Source: Mycobacteroides sp. CBMA 271
Lineage (GTDB): Bacteria; Actinomycetota; Actinomycetes; Mycobacteriales; Mycobacteriaceae
DNA: 64,000 nt
Direction of reading: 5' to 3'
NCBI RefSeq assembly: GCF_009729205.1
Contig: NZ_VTHB01000004.1
Coordinates: 62,001-126,000 of the forward strand
Positions 1 through 8,992 of this stretch are shown piece by piece. The position numbers were made by a program, and so were the translations under genes. Below the pieces are notes generated by a model. The model made no database searches. It was given only the letters and a program-made list of their open reading frames with translations, and had not been told where the DNA came from. The number at the start of each line of letters is the position of its first letter. Position 1 is the first letter of the stretch.

Positions 1-613
1 TCTTGGCATTGCACTGGTCGGCCAGTCGACTACCGCGATCGCAGCGCCCACCGATGAGCAGCAGATCCGTGGCGTCGTGGCCGGCGAGCTGGCGGCCCTC
101 AAGGAAGTGGACGGTATGAAGTTCGCCTCGTACGTCTGCGAGAAGTACCGCGCCAAGGTTGAGGCGGAGGCGGATTCAGTTGGGCAGCCTCCTCCACTCG
201 ATATTTGGCCCAGTGGCGCCGACTACGACACGATTTACGACGCGCTGACCACGACGTTCAAGGGTGTTTCGAAGACCGCACTCAAGAAGGTGGCGCGGGC
301 GATCGTAGATCAGGATCAGGACGCATACCGGGCCGCGTGGCGCGAGGTATGGAAGGAACTCTGGGCGCCGCTCAGAATGAGGATCGAAAAGATCACCATC
401 TCGGGTGACACCGCGATTGCCTCCGTCACCGCGAGCGGACTTCCGGACGTTCCCGCGAGCACCAGCGACAGATCTTTTGCGCGTGAGGCCGATACCTGGA
501 AGGACTGTGACGATTCGGTCTACGGGGACACCGGTCCCCGGCTCAGGCTCGTTCCCGATGCCATTGTCGACGCTCCCGGCCGGCTGGCGAACGCAATCTC
601 TGCGCCTCGCTGA
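1..613 (+). CDS. Exported protein of the CxKYR family, 5' end outside the window (partial)
   Basis: The reading frame is open from base 2, and the first residues (LGIALVGQSTTAIAAPTDEQ) look like the end of a signal peptide, so the true start lies upstream. The mature part is about 180 residues. It carries a CEKYR motif near the start and a TWKDC motif near the C-terminus. The two genes downstream show equivalent CAKYR/KWLDC and CDKYR/AWRYC pairs, so the three are tandem paralogues and the two cysteines may form a disulfide. The pattern of an N-terminal helical part followed by a strand-rich half resembles small NTF2/DUF4878-like exported mycobacterial proteins, but I do not recognise a function. 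Confidence 0.75.
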   Translation, partial: LGIALVGQSTTAIAAPTDEQQIRGVVAGELAALKEVDGMKFASYVCEKYRAKVEAEADSVGQPPPLDIWPSGADYDTIYDALTTTFKGVSKTALKKVARAIVDQDQDAYRAAWREVWKELWAPLRMRIEKITISGDTAIASVTASGLPDVPASTSDRSFAREADTWKDCDDSVYGDTGPRLRLVPDAIVDAPGRLANAISAPR

Positions 614-705
614 CTGGTAGGTTTGCTCGGTGAGGGTGGCACGAGCTGATCTGGCCTGATAGAAATTAGCTCGGAGACGAGTGGTGGATACGAGCGAGGG
701 TTGTC

Positions 706-1323
706 ATGGTTTGCCGGAGATGGGCGAGCGCGGTGCTTGCGGGGGCGCTGCTGTTCGGTGGTGTGGGATGTACACAAACCGTCGACGGCGACGGTCAGCC
801 CAATGCCGAGGCGCTCGCGACAACACGTGATGAAAATCAGATCAAGGCCCTGATCGAGCAGCAGAACACGTACACCGCGAGTTTCGATTTCGCGAAGCTG
901 GCCGAGACCAAGTGCGCCAAGTATCGCGACGCCACCGCTCAAAGCGGACCGCCCATCCCGCCGATGAGCGAAATCGCACCGCCGGAGATCGCCACGGTGC
1001 CCGGCGCGGGCGATGCGCTGCGCGCGTTGTTATCTCAGAAGTTCTCGACGGTTCCGCCCGATGTCATCAACGCCGTGGTCGACAGCCTCATTGCGCAGGA
1101 TGAGGCTGCCTATCAGGCCGCGATGCGCAATCTGTTGAAGTCGCTGATCACGGTCAAGGTCACCGATGTCCAGAACATCGAAATCAAGGGTGACCAGGCG
1201 ACCGCCGAGCTGACGGTCACCACCACCACGGGGGACAAGCCGCCATCCAACGAGAAGCAGACCATCAAGTACGTCAAGGAAAACGGCAAGTGGCTCGACT
1301 GCGCTCCGTCCGGCGGGGCGTAG
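706..1323 (+). CDS. Putative lipoprotein, CxKYR family paralogue
   Basis: 205 residues. The N-terminus has a short basic stretch, a hydrophobic core and a lipobox ending GVGC at residue 22, so it should be lipid-anchored outside the cytoplasmic membrane. The motifs CAKYR (about residue 70) and KWLDC (near the end) match those of both neighbouring genes. It also shares a Lys/Asp-rich helical middle and a beta-rich C-terminal third. The start ATG follows a stretch with gagggttgtc but no strong Shine-Dalgarno. Function unknown; an NTF2-like fold is an inference from the pattern. Confidence 0.8.
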   Translation: MVCRRWASAVLAGALLFGGVGCTQTVDGDGQPNAEALATTRDENQIKALIEQQNTYTASFDFAKLAETKCAKYRDATAQSGPPIPPMSEIAPPEIATVPGAGDALRALLSQKFSTVPPDVINAVVDSLIAQDEAAYQAAMRNLLKSLITVKVTDVQNIEIKGDQATAELTVTTTTGDKPPSNEKQTIKYVKENGKWLDCAPSGGA

Positions 1324-1392
1324 CCGCACGTAACGGACGCGGCATCCCGCGGCGATAACGTCATGAAGCACTGCCAACCAGGGGAGGGAACC

Positions 1393-1935
1393 GTGAAGCG
1401 AGCACTCGTCATCACCGCCGCGGTTGTCGCATTGACTGGATTGGGTGCTCCCGTCGTTCAGGCGGCACCCAATCGGGACGCGGTCACGGAGCACGTCCGG
1501 GCCTGGGAAAAGGCGTACAACGACGTCGACACCAACAAGATCGGCGACTTGACCTGCGATAAGTACCGAGACCGCGAGCAGGCGCAAAACGAGTCCCGGA
1601 TCCCGACGTGGGATGACTTCGTCAAGCCCTCGGATCTGTATGCCAAGTTCCCCAAGCTCACCCAGGAGACCCTTGATCAGTTGCTCGACGCTGCCAAGCG
1701 CAAGGACGCCGCCGCGTTCCGGCAGGCATCGGTCCAGGTCGTGCGGGAGAACGCGCATCTGACGGTCACCAATATCGACAAGGTCAACGTCATCGAGGCC
1801 AAGAATGCGACGGTGACGGTGACCACGTCATTGGTGTGGGGAAACGACTCACCCAAGACCACCAGCTCCGACTGGTATCTGACCTACGAGCGCGACGCCT
1901 GGCGTTACTGCAACCCGGTACTGACTGTCCGCTAG
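1393..1935 (+). CDS. Secreted protein, CxKYR family paralogue
   Basis: About 180 residues from the GTG at 1393. I chose this start over the upstream ATG at 1363 because it gives a clean signal peptide (basic KRA, hydrophobic core, VQAAP cleavage region) and sits just behind ggggaggg. There is no lipobox cysteine, so it is probably secreted freely. CDKYR and AWRYC correspond to the two conserved cysteine motifs of the preceding two genes, marking a tandem triplication with one lipoprotein and at least one non-lipidated member. Function unknown. Confidence 0.8.
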   Translation: MKRALVITAAVVALTGLGAPVVQAAPNRDAVTEHVRAWEKAYNDVDTNKIGDLTCDKYRDREQAQNESRIPTWDDFVKPSDLYAKFPKLTQETLDQLLDAAKRKDAAAFRQASVQVVRENAHLTVTNIDKVNVIEAKNATVTVTTSLVWGNDSPKTTSSDWYLTYERDAWRYCNPVLTVR

Positions 1936-1937
1936 CG

Positions 1938-2837
1938 TCAGGCACCCTTCAAGGACAGCTCGATCCTGCCCGCCATGGGGGCGGCGTTTCCGGCTCCTGA
2001 GCGCAGCGTGGCGAGCGCACCGGCCACATTCGCTCGACGCAGCGCGGTCTCGGCTCCGTGCGGCCACCATGCGGCCAGCACGCCCGCGAAGACGTCTCCG
2101 GCGCCGGTGGTGTCGATGGGGCGTACCGGATACGACGGGACCGTGATCTCGCCCTGCGGGCTTCGGTACCGCGCCCCCTCGTCGCCCAGGGTCGTCACCA
2201 GATGCCGTGACGGGTACAGCCAGGATCTCGATTCGGTCTGGTTGACGACCACCACGCTCGCGCGAAACGCCAGCTCCGCCAGGTCGGGTGAGCGTTCCGG
2301 TACGGGAGAAGCGTTCAGCACGAACTGTTTTCCCGCCTCGGATGCCCACCGGGCCGCGATCAGCGCCACCGAAACGGGAATTTCCATCTGGCACAACAGC
2401 ACATCGTGGGAACAAATGATGTCCTTGTGCAGTTTCTCGTCCAGGGTGAAGGCGCCGTTGGCGCCTGGCGCCACCACGATGCAGTTCTCGCCGGATTCCT
2501 CCACGGTGATGGTGGCCATGCCGCTGGGGCCATCGACCTCGATCAGCCCGTCTATCCCAACATTGTTGTTCTGCAAGTGATCTCGCAGCATCGGTGCAGC
2601 ACCGTCGGTGCCCACCGCTCCGATGAACTGCACCGAGGCGCCGGCACGCGCGGCGGCGACGGCCTGGTTAGCGCCCTTGCCGCCGGGGGCGGGGCGCGCG
2701 GAGGTCGCCATTACCGTCGCGCCAGGGGCGGGCAGCTCATCCACCCGCAACGTCAGATCCATGTTGATGCTGCCGAGGACGCAGACCGTGGCCAACTCTC
2801 GTCGCGCACGCGGTTCATCGATGGCTAACTCGGTCAC
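1938..2837 (-). CDS. rbsK: PfkB-family sugar kinase, ribokinase-like
   Basis: 299 residues from a GTG start. The N-terminus has the GSINMDL signature and a [15 protein letters not shown] segment, the sugar-binding PfkB signature. Near the C-terminus [12 protein letters not shown] holds the anion hole and catalytic Asp of the second PfkB signature. Length and motifs fit ribokinase (D-ribose to ribose 5-phosphate with ATP). Exact substrate cannot be fixed from sequence; adenosine or other pentose kinases of the family are alternatives. It converges on the preceding secreted-protein gene with two bases between them and diverges from proA. Confidence 0.85.
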   Translation of the reverse strand: MTELAIDEPRARRELATVCVLGSINMDLTLRVDELPAPGATVMATSARPAPGGKGANQAVAAARAGASVQFIGAVGTDGAAPMLRDHLQNNNVGIDGLIEVDGPSGMATITVEESGENCIVVAPGANGAFTLDEKLHKDIICSHDVLLCQMEIPVSVALIAARWASEAGKQFVLNASPVPERSPDLAELAFRASVVVVNQTESRSWLYPSRHLVTTLGDEGARYRSPQGEITVPSYPVRPIDTTGAGDVFAGVLAAWWPHGAETALRRANVAGALATLRSGAGNAAPMAGRIELSLKGA

Positions 2838-2893
2838 CCGCCCAGGTTAGTCCTGGCGCAGCTACATTTCGGGCACCCGGATACCCTGACACG

Positions 2894-4267
2894 ATGAGCG
2901 TTTCAACCAACGAGTTGGCTCACGGGGCCGCAGGGCCGGTGACATCCAGTCCCGGAGCCATGGCAGACCCTGGAGCTGCGGGGTCGGCGACATCCGAGCT
3001 GCGCGCCGACGTTCATGCGGCCGCCCGGCGGGCCCGGATTGCAGCCCGTGACCTGGCTCGGTTGACCACCGACACGAAGAACGCCGCGCTGCTTGCCGCC
3101 GCCGATGCCATCGCCGCCGCCACCGATTCCATCATCGCGGCCAATGCCGATGACCTGCAGCGAGCACGGGCCGCCGGTATCGGTGAGGCCATGCTCGACC
3201 GCCTGGCACTCGATGCCGGGAGAATCAGCGGTATCGCTGACGGGTTACGCCAGGTCGCCGGCCTGCCCGACCCGGTCGGCGAGATACTGCGTGGTTCCAC
3301 GCGGCCCAACGGATTGCGGCTGCGGCAGCTCCGGGTGCCGCTCGGCGTTGTCGGCATGGTGTACGAGGGGCGACCGAATGTCACGGTCGACGCTTTCGGG
3401 TTGACCCTCAAGTCGGGCAACGCGGTGCTGCTGCGCGGTAGCTCATCGGCCGCAACCTCCAACGCCGAACTCGTGCGGGTGCTGCGCGCATCGTTGGCCG
3501 CCAGGGGGCTGCCCTCCGACACGGTCCAGCTGCTGGACAGTCGGGACAGAGTGACGGTCACTCATCTCATCCAGGCGCGTGGTCTGGTCGATGTGGTTAT
3601 TCCGCGCGGCGGTGCCGGCTTGATCGATGCCGTGGTCCGCGACGCGCAGGTGCCCACCATCGAAACCGGGGTCGGCAACTGTCACGTGTATGTACATGCC
3701 GACGCCGACCTCGATCTGGCCGAGCGGATCCTGTTGAACTCCAAGACGCGTCGGCCCAGTGTGTGCAATGCCGCCGAAACGCTGCTGGTGGACCGGGCCC
3801 TGGGTGACGCAGGGAGCGCTCGTCTTATCGGTGCCCTGCAGGCGGCGGGAGTGACCGTGCATGGCGATGAGCCGCTTGCGCGAAGAGCGTTGGAAGCAGG
3901 CCTATCGGCGATTGTTCCGGTGACCGAGGAGGACTTCGGCACCGAGTATCTGTCTCTGGACATCGCGGTGGCCGTTGTTGACGACCTCGATGCCGCGATA
4001 CGCCACATCGAGCAGTACTCCAGCGGACACACCGATGCCATCGTCACTGCGAATCTCGGTGCGGCCCAAGAGTTCACCGATCGGGTCGACAGTGCGGCGG
4101 TCATGGTCAACGCCTCCACGGCGTTCACAGACGGCGAACAGTTCGGGTTTGGTGCCGAGATTGGCATCTCCACCCAGAAGCTGCATGCCCGCGGCCCCAT
4201 GGGGCTGTCCGAATTGACCACCACTAAGTGGATCGTCCTCGGCGACGGTCAGATCCGTCCCGCCTAA
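2894..4267 (+). CDS. proA: Gamma-glutamyl phosphate reductase
   Basis: 457 residues, about 40 longer than usual because of an Ala/Gly-rich N-terminal extension before the conserved domain. It catalyses NADPH-dependent reduction of gamma-glutamyl phosphate to glutamate semialdehyde in proline synthesis. The catalytic cysteine lies in [12 protein letters not shown], and [12 protein letters not shown] and the C-terminal [13 protein letters not shown] are typical of the family. A copy of the dispersed 24-bp repeat lies inside the coding region at 3866-3889. It is followed after 13 bases by the MoxR gene, the same order as Rv2427c-Rv2426c. Confidence 0.95.
   Translation: MSVSTNELAHGAAGPVTSSPGAMADPGAAGSATSELRADVHAAARRARIAARDLARLTTDTKNAALLAAADAIAAATDSIIAANADDLQRARAAGIGEAMLDRLALDAGRISGIADGLRQVAGLPDPVGEILRGSTRPNGLRLRQLRVPLGVVGMVYEGRPNVTVDAFGLTLKSGNAVLLRGSSSAATSNAELVRVLRASLAARGLPSDTVQLLDSRDRVTVTHLIQARGLVDVVIPRGGAGLIDAVVRDAQVPTIETGVGNCHVYVHADADLDLAERILLNSKTRRPSVCNAAETLLVDRALGDAGSARLIGALQAAGVTVHGDEPLARRALEAGLSAIVPVTEEDFGTEYLSLDIAVAVVDDLDAAIRHIEQYSSGHTDAIVTANLGAAQEFTDRVDSAAVMVNASTAFTDGEQFGFGAEIGISTQKLHARGPMGLSELTTTKWIVLGDGQIRPA
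3866..3889 (+). repeat. Dispersed 24-bp repeat, copy inside proA
   Basis: This copy starts GATGAGCCGCTTGCGC and continues to GAAGAGCG. It is read in frame as DEPLARRA. The same sequence recurs, exactly or nearly, at 4291-4310 (minus), 27469-27492 (plus), 35180-35198 (minus, shorter) and 38627-38651 (minus), with diverged forms at 20197-20217 and 50345-50405. Confidence 0.7.
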
Positions 4268-4280
4268 CACCTGGAGAACT

Positions 4281-5198
4281 GTGTCTGATCCTCTTCGCGC
4301 AAGCGGCTCACCGGCGTCCGACCGAACCCGGACCGCACCGCTGTTCACGAGCATCGACGACGTCATCGCGCGGCTCGCCGAGACCGGATATCTTGCCGAC
4401 ACCGCCACCGCGACGGCGGTATTCCTGGCCGACCGGCTGGGCAAGCCGCTGTTGGTGGAGGGCCCGGCGGGCGTCGGCAAGACCGAATTGGCAAGGGCAG
4501 TAGCGCAAACCACCGGCTCGGAACTGGTGCGGCTGCAGTGCTACGAGGGTGTGGACGAGGCGCGCGCACTGTACGAGTGGAACCACGCCAAGCAGATCCT
4601 GCGTATCCAGGCCGGTTCCGATAAAGACGCAGACTGGGACGAGACCAAGACGGACGTCTTCGCCGAGGAATTCCTGCTGTCGCGCCCGCTGCTCACCGCT
4701 ATCCGGCGCGAGGACCCCACGGTGCTCCTCATCGATGAAACCGACAAGGCCGATATCGAGATCGAGGGTCTGCTGCTTGAGGTGCTCAGCGATTTCGCGG
4801 TCACCATCCCGGAGCTGGGCACCATCGCGGCTACCCGAAAGCCGTTCGTGCTGTTGACCTCCAATGCCACCCGTGAGCTGTCGGAGGCGCTCAAGCGCCG
4901 CTGCCTGTTCCTGCATATCGATTTCCCCGACGCCGATCTGGAACGCCGCATCCTGCTGAAGCGGGTGCCGGAGCTGCCCGCCGCGTTGGCCGAGGAGCTG
5001 GTGCGCATCATCGGTGTGCTGCGCAACATGCAGCTCAAGAAGGTCCCCTCGGTGGCCGAGACCATCGACTGGGGACGCACCATTCTGGCGCTCGGACTGG
5101 ACACCCTCGATGACGCCGTCATCGCATCGACACTCGGCGTGATCCTCAAACACCACTCCGATCAGCAGCGTGCCGCAGGCGAGCTGAGGCTGAACTGA
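4281..5198 (+). CDS. MoxR-type AAA+ ATPase
   Basis: 305 residues from a GTG behind ctggagaact. The Walker A motif is GPAGVGKTELA (about residue 58) and Walker B is VLLIDETDKAD, followed by a LLTSNATRELSEALKRR sensor region. MoxR ATPases act as chaperones that mature or insert metal centres into partner enzymes, usually together with a VWA-domain protein. The next gene encodes exactly such a partner 13 bases downstream. Its N-terminal codons contain a reverse copy of the dispersed repeat (4291-4310), giving a PLRASGS stretch that is probably unstructured. Client enzyme unknown. Confidence 0.9.
   Translation: MSDPLRASGSPASDRTRTAPLFTSIDDVIARLAETGYLADTATATAVFLADRLGKPLLVEGPAGVGKTELARAVAQTTGSELVRLQCYEGVDEARALYEWNHAKQILRIQAGSDKDADWDETKTDVFAEEFLLSRPLLTAIRREDPTVLLIDETDKADIEIEGLLLEVLSDFAVTIPELGTIAATRKPFVLLTSNATRELSEALKRRCLFLHIDFPDADLERRILLKRVPELPAALAEELVRIIGVLRNMQLKKVPSVAETIDWGRTILALGLDTLDDAVIASTLGVILKHHSDQQRAAGELRLN
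4291..4310 (-). repeat. Dispersed repeat, copy in the MoxR N-terminal codons
   Basis: Twenty bases identical on the minus strand to the core of the copy in proA 400 bp upstream. It is translated in frame as part of the MoxR N-terminus. Confidence 0.65.
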
Positions 5199-5211
5199 TG
5201 AGGTTCTGCTG

Positions 5212-6627
5212 ATGCCCCCGCGTAAGGCGCCCAAGGCGGTGCTGCCCCTGGCGCCGTTTGGACTGCCGGGTCACCTGGTGGGTTTCGTGGAAGCACTACG
5301 CGAACAAGGCATCTCGGTAGGTCCGTCGGAGACGGTGGACGCCGGCCGGGTGATGACCGTGCTGGGGCTGCAAAGCCGCACCGAACTCCGAGAAGGCCTG
5401 GCCTGCGCGGTACTGCGCCGCGCCGATCACCGACCCACCTTCGATGTGCTGTTCGATCTATGGTTCCCGCCCGCGCTCGGGGCGCGATTCGTGGAGGTCG
5501 ATGCTGAAGACGGCATCAATATCGATGATATTGAGCAGGTACGCGATCAGCTGGTGGACCTGCTCGCCGCCGATGCCGGTGATCTGCCCCTGAACTCCCT
5601 GATCGCCCAGATCGTGGAGGCATACGGGAAGTACAAATCGACGCGGGGGACCTCGTACTCGGCCTATCAGGCGATGAAGTCGCTGTCCCTGGATCAGATC
5701 GAGGCCAAGCTGCTGTTGGGCTTGCTGGGCAGCGGTGATGACGCGTCGCCCACAGACCAGGCGGTTGCGAAATCGGTTGCCAAACAACGTATCTCGAAGG
5801 TGCGGCAGCTCGTGGAGGCCGAGACCAAACGGCGCACCGCCGAGCAGTTGGGGCGCGAACGCGTCACCGCCTACGGGGTGCCGCAGCTCGCCGAGAACGT
5901 GGAGTTCCTGCGCGCCTCGGGGGAGCAACTGCGCAACATGCGTCGCGTTGTCCAGCCGCTGGCACGGACGCTGGCCAGCCGTTTGGCGGCCCGGCGCCGA
6001 CGGGCGCACACCGGCCAGATAGATCTGCGCCGCACCCTGCGCAAGTCGATGTCCACCGGCGGTGTGCCCATCGACGTCGTGCAGAAGAAGCCGCGCCCGG
6101 CGCGCCCCGAGCTGGTCGTGCTGTGCGACGTGTCGGGATCGGTGGCCGGGTTCTCGCATTTCACCCTGCTGTTGGTGCACGCGCTGCGTCAGCAGTTTTC
6201 GCGGGTGCGCGTCTTCGCGTTCATCGACACCACGGACGAGGTGACGCACCTATTCGGTCCTGACTGTGATTTGGCCGAGGCCATCGTGCGAATCACCCGG
6301 GAGGCGCAGGTGTTCACCGGTGACGGGCACAGCGACTACGGGCATGCCTTCAAGACGTTCGTCGAGAAGTTTCCGACGGTGCTGTCCCCGCGTAGCGCGC
6401 TGCTCATCCTGGGTGATGCGCGTACCAACTATCGGAGTCCCGCGCTCGAAACCCTGCAATCCATGGTGTCCTCCAGCCGTCACGCGTATTGGCTGAACCC
6501 TGAGCCCAAGAACCACTGGGGAACCGGTGATTCGGCGGCGACGCGCTACCAGGACGCCATCGCCATGCATGAATGCCGGTCGGCTAAGCAGCTGGCCGAG
6601 GTGATCGACAACCTGCTGCCCGTCTAG
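5212..6627 (+). CDS. VWA-domain protein, CoxE-like
   Basis: 471 residues. The N-terminal half is helical with Arg-rich stretches. The C-terminal half is a von Willebrand A fold with a DVSGS MIDAS motif (about residue 305) for Mg2+ binding. This matches the VWA/CoxE-like family (Rv2425c counterpart), which works with MoxR ATPases to activate enzymes. It follows the MoxR gene by 13 bases, so the two are co-transcribed. There is no signal peptide, so it acts in the cytoplasm. The downstream neighbours face the other way and belong to an AT-richer insert. Confidence 0.88.
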   Translation: MPPRKAPKAVLPLAPFGLPGHLVGFVEALREQGISVGPSETVDAGRVMTVLGLQSRTELREGLACAVLRRADHRPTFDVLFDLWFPPALGARFVEVDAEDGINIDDIEQVRDQLVDLLAADAGDLPLNSLIAQIVEAYGKYKSTRGTSYSAYQAMKSLSLDQIEAKLLLGLLGSGDDASPTDQAVAKSVAKQRISKVRQLVEAETKRRTAEQLGRERVTAYGVPQLAENVEFLRASGEQLRNMRRVVQPLARTLASRLAARRRRAHTGQIDLRRTLRKSMSTGGVPIDVVQKKPRPARPELVVLCDVSGSVAGFSHFTLLLVHALRQQFSRVRVFAFIDTTDEVTHLFGPDCDLAEAIVRITREAQVFTGDGHSDYGHAFKTFVEKFPTVLSPRSALLILGDARTNYRSPALETLQSMVSSSRHAYWLNPEPKNHWGTGDSAATRYQDAIAMHECRSAKQLAEVIDNLLPV

Positions 6628-6642
6628 CGCGGCGAGTGCGGA

Positions 6643-7233
6643 TCACCCCGAGATCGACCGAAGGATTGTCTCGATGGACGGGCTTACGGGTGCTCCGCGC
6701 TCCAATGCATCCGCATCAGCGGTTGACAGTTCGACGCTGGAAACCAGGCTCATCACGGGTACATCTGTGTTGCTGTTCAAGGCAGCGAGGTAGCGACGTC
6801 CTTCGCGCAACAGCGGTCTGCCTTGCGCTTCGCATTCAGCTGTGCCCAGCTGTGCGAAACTGACGCTGGGCGGCAGTTGTCCCTTGATGTTCTTGGACAC
6901 GGACGCATCAAAAACAGTGGACTTGTATGGCGCTGGCTCGCCCGATCCACGATTCTTAGTGATCGATATTTCGGCGATGAATCCAGAATTTGCAGCGACT
7001 GTCTTCCAGTCGTTGAGGTCGAAGCTTGGATACGTCTCCATCGTGCAGCCCTGTCGATCTGTGAGTACGGGTAGGGGTTGTTCGATAGGTCCGGTCGTAT
7101 CCCCATGCGGTTGTCCCGACTGAACTTCCGTCGCGTTTCGCTGCAGCAGGTAAACGCCCCCAATCAGCAGCAAGCACAAGGGTATTGCAATTGCGGTGTA
7201 CAGCAGCCATTTTCGCTGAAGCGAATCGCGCAT
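6643..7233 (-). CDS. Membrane-anchored protein with a putative NTR/TIMP-like domain
   Basis: 196 residues from the ATG at 7233, which is preceded by gaggag; the longer frame to 7296 would overlap the upstream gene. One membrane segment (about residues 9-30) leaves a C-terminal domain outside. That domain reads like the OB-fold netrin/TIMP-like modules of bacteria: GFIAEI strand, then VFDASVSKNIKG, an Ala-Glu-Cys site, and EGRRYLAAL. It has two cysteines outside the membrane (about 63 and 134) that could pair as in TIMPs. It lies 29 bases behind a metzincin-type protease gene and is surely co-transcribed. The domain call is my pattern recognition only; its role as an inhibitor or chaperone of the protease is inference. 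Base composition is less GC-rich than the neighbours. Confidence 0.6.
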   Translation of the reverse strand: MRDSLQRKWLLYTAIAIPLCLLLIGGVYLLQRNATEVQSGQPHGDTTGPIEQPLPVLTDRQGCTMETYPSFDLNDWKTVAANSGFIAEISITKNRGSGEPAPYKSTVFDASVSKNIKGQLPPSVSFAQLGTAECEAQGRPLLREGRRYLAALNSNTDVPVMSLVSSVELSTADADALERGAPVSPSIETILRSISG

Positions 7234-7262
7234 TCTGATCTCTCCTCGGATTGCTTCTCGAA

Positions 7263-8456
7263 CTATTTGGTAGCCAATGGGCCCGGTTTTGGCCACAACC
7301 TGTTGGCAACTGTGACGTCCATCGTACTCAGCGAGTAGTTTGCCAAACTGTCTTGAGCGTTATGCATCACGGTGCCTGGGCAGGAGTGTGCCAGGCCCAG
7401 TGCATGGCCCAGTTCGTGCAGGAACGTCTGTGTCAGCTTCGACTTCTGTTCAGCATCGGAGAACTGGGAAAAGTATGACTCATTGATTATGAGTTCGGGG
7501 GCAACAGGGTCCCTGGAAACGCTTGCTGTGATGCCATTGTTGCCCTGCTTTTCGCCGCGAATCGTCATAATCGGGCTACTGCCATTCGCATTGGTCTTCG
7601 GAGAGATTCGCGCGCCGCTGAGTGCCCCGTTCCATTGGCTTATCGCGTCGCTCAAAGCATCTGCCGGGATACCGTTCAAGGTGGATTGGTACACAAGCAC
7701 ATTGGACTGCAGGATTCCCATGGTGATTTTCTGAACATGATCAGAGCCGAGCGTGTAAAGCATCTCGAAATCAGATAGCGGCTGACCTGCAGCGAGTTCT
7801 GCGAAACCCTGCTTGCACTGTTCGGGTGTGTTGTCTTTACCGTTCTCCCTGATGTAGTCGGCGTTGTCGTCTGGTTCTCGTTGCGGGTCGCTTTCGGACG
7901 GGTCGTGCGGCGCCGAATCCTGCTGCTGTGGGCTCGGATGACCTTGCTGCGGATTCCCCGGCTGGGCTTGGGGCGGTTGTTGCGCAGGCGGCCGGTACTC
8001 CGGATTCGGTTGGCTGGGTGCCTGCGAATACGGCAGTGGCTGACGGTCCGCGGGCGTTTGTTCGCCATTGGCGGCGCGATCCCATGGCTGGGGTTGCGAC
8101 GCGTTCCCCGAGCCGTGACCGCCCTGATCGGGAGCGGATTGGCCGGGTGTGTTGTAGATGCTTACGCCATTGCTTTGGTCGGGAGCCGGATAGCCGCGAC
8201 CGGTGTCGTAGTTCGGCATTGATGGAATCGATGGAGGCTGGAACTCCGAACCATTGCCGTTCGGTCCACTCGGCCCGCCCGTGGGGCCCGTGGGGTCTGC
8301 TGCGGCGGTCTGCATCGTAACGAGACCGTTGGGCGAGAGTCCGAGACCGGACGTGACTTGGGTTGTTGCGCCGGCGATGGCCACCATGGAGATAGCTGCG
8401 AGTGTGACTCGCAGCTTGGATGGAACGTGCTGCGGCGTCATCCACCTCGGCGTCAT
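7263..8456 (-). CDS. Secreted metzincin-type zinc metalloprotease
   Basis: 397 residues from the ATG at 8456 behind gagaggg; the longer frame to 8504 lacks a good ribosome site. A hydrophobic N-terminal segment (about 16-33) looks like a signal or anchor. A long Pro/Gln/Gly-rich low-complexity linker follows (about 55-205). The C-terminal catalytic domain carries HELGHALGLAH (about 347-357), the HExxHxxGxxH zinc site, and a TVMH Met-turn seven residues later, placing it in the metzincins (matrixin/snapalysin-like). It should act outside the cell or on the wall. The next gene encodes a membrane-anchored NTR-like domain. The pair sits between the VWA gene and nadD, where H37Rv has other genes, and is AT-richer than its flanks, suggesting transfer. 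Confidence 0.85.
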   Translation of the reverse strand: MTPRWMTPQHVPSKLRVTLAAISMVAIAGATTQVTSGLGLSPNGLVTMQTAAADPTGPTGGPSGPNGNGSEFQPPSIPSMPNYDTGRGYPAPDQSNGVSIYNTPGQSAPDQGGHGSGNASQPQPWDRAANGEQTPADRQPLPYSQAPSQPNPEYRPPAQQPPQAQPGNPQQGHPSPQQQDSAPHDPSESDPQREPDDNADYIRENGKDNTPEQCKQGFAELAAGQPLSDFEMLYTLGSDHVQKITMGILQSNVLVYQSTLNGIPADALSDAISQWNGALSGARISPKTNANGSSPIMTIRGEKQGNNGITASVSRDPVAPELIINESYFSQFSDAEQKSKLTQTFLHELGHALGLAHSCPGTVMHNAQDSLANYSLSTMDVTVANRLWPKPGPLATK

Positions 8457-8992
8457 GTTCGTGCCCTCTCTGTGGAAACTGGGTGCATTAGTACGCTTCC
8501 GCAATTTCGAAATGCACCGCCGAATCAGGGGATCTGCGCCGGGCTTCCGCTGAACGTCGTCTCAGTCATCAGATTTGCGACAAATTTGGAATCATCCCCT
8601 CTGCTTGGATCCAAGGTTACGTGCGCCGTGGTTGATCGTCAAGTGTAGAAAACTTAAACAGATCAATGAACTGCAACGATCTTGATACTGGCTACTGTTT
8701 TAGAGGGTTCAACCCGACGGGTGTCGATGTGTGTATGGTCTGGTTTGAGCTTCCCGTTGAAAGCGCCAAAAGTTAGCCATTCTTCGTTGAGAGCCATCGT
8801 CTCCGTGTTGTTGGATGGAGTGGTCCTGCTGCTCCGTTCGCTAGCTGTGGCAAATAGACTGCTGTCGACGAAATGTGGACGGTGGGCGTCTTCAGCACCT
8901 TCTCGTGGCGGAGCCTGTCGGGATGTCCCGCCACCGCCGGTGTGGGAAACCGACTCCGGCGGGTGCTCATCACTCCAGTAAGCTGGCAATTC
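8457..8992. other. 536-bp intergenic stretch without a sure gene
   Basis: This stretch holds the promoter side of the protease operon and of nadD. It is AT-richer than the window as a whole, especially 8560-8800. The only coding candidate I can support weakly is a 44-codon minus-strand ORF at 8663-8797. No repeat, tRNA or clear terminator was seen. Confidence 0.5.
8663..8797 (-). CDS. Possible small protein or gene remnant
   Basis: 44 codons from an ATG behind cggagacg, encoding a peptide starting MALNEEWLTFGAFNGKLKPD with a normal amino-acid mixture, unlike the Arg/Pro-rich shadow frames. The open frame continues upstream without a good start, so it may be the tail of a decayed gene. I do not recognise it. 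Confidence 0.28.
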   Translation of the reverse strand: MALNEEWLTFGAFNGKLKPDHTHIDTRRVEPSKTVASIKIVAVH

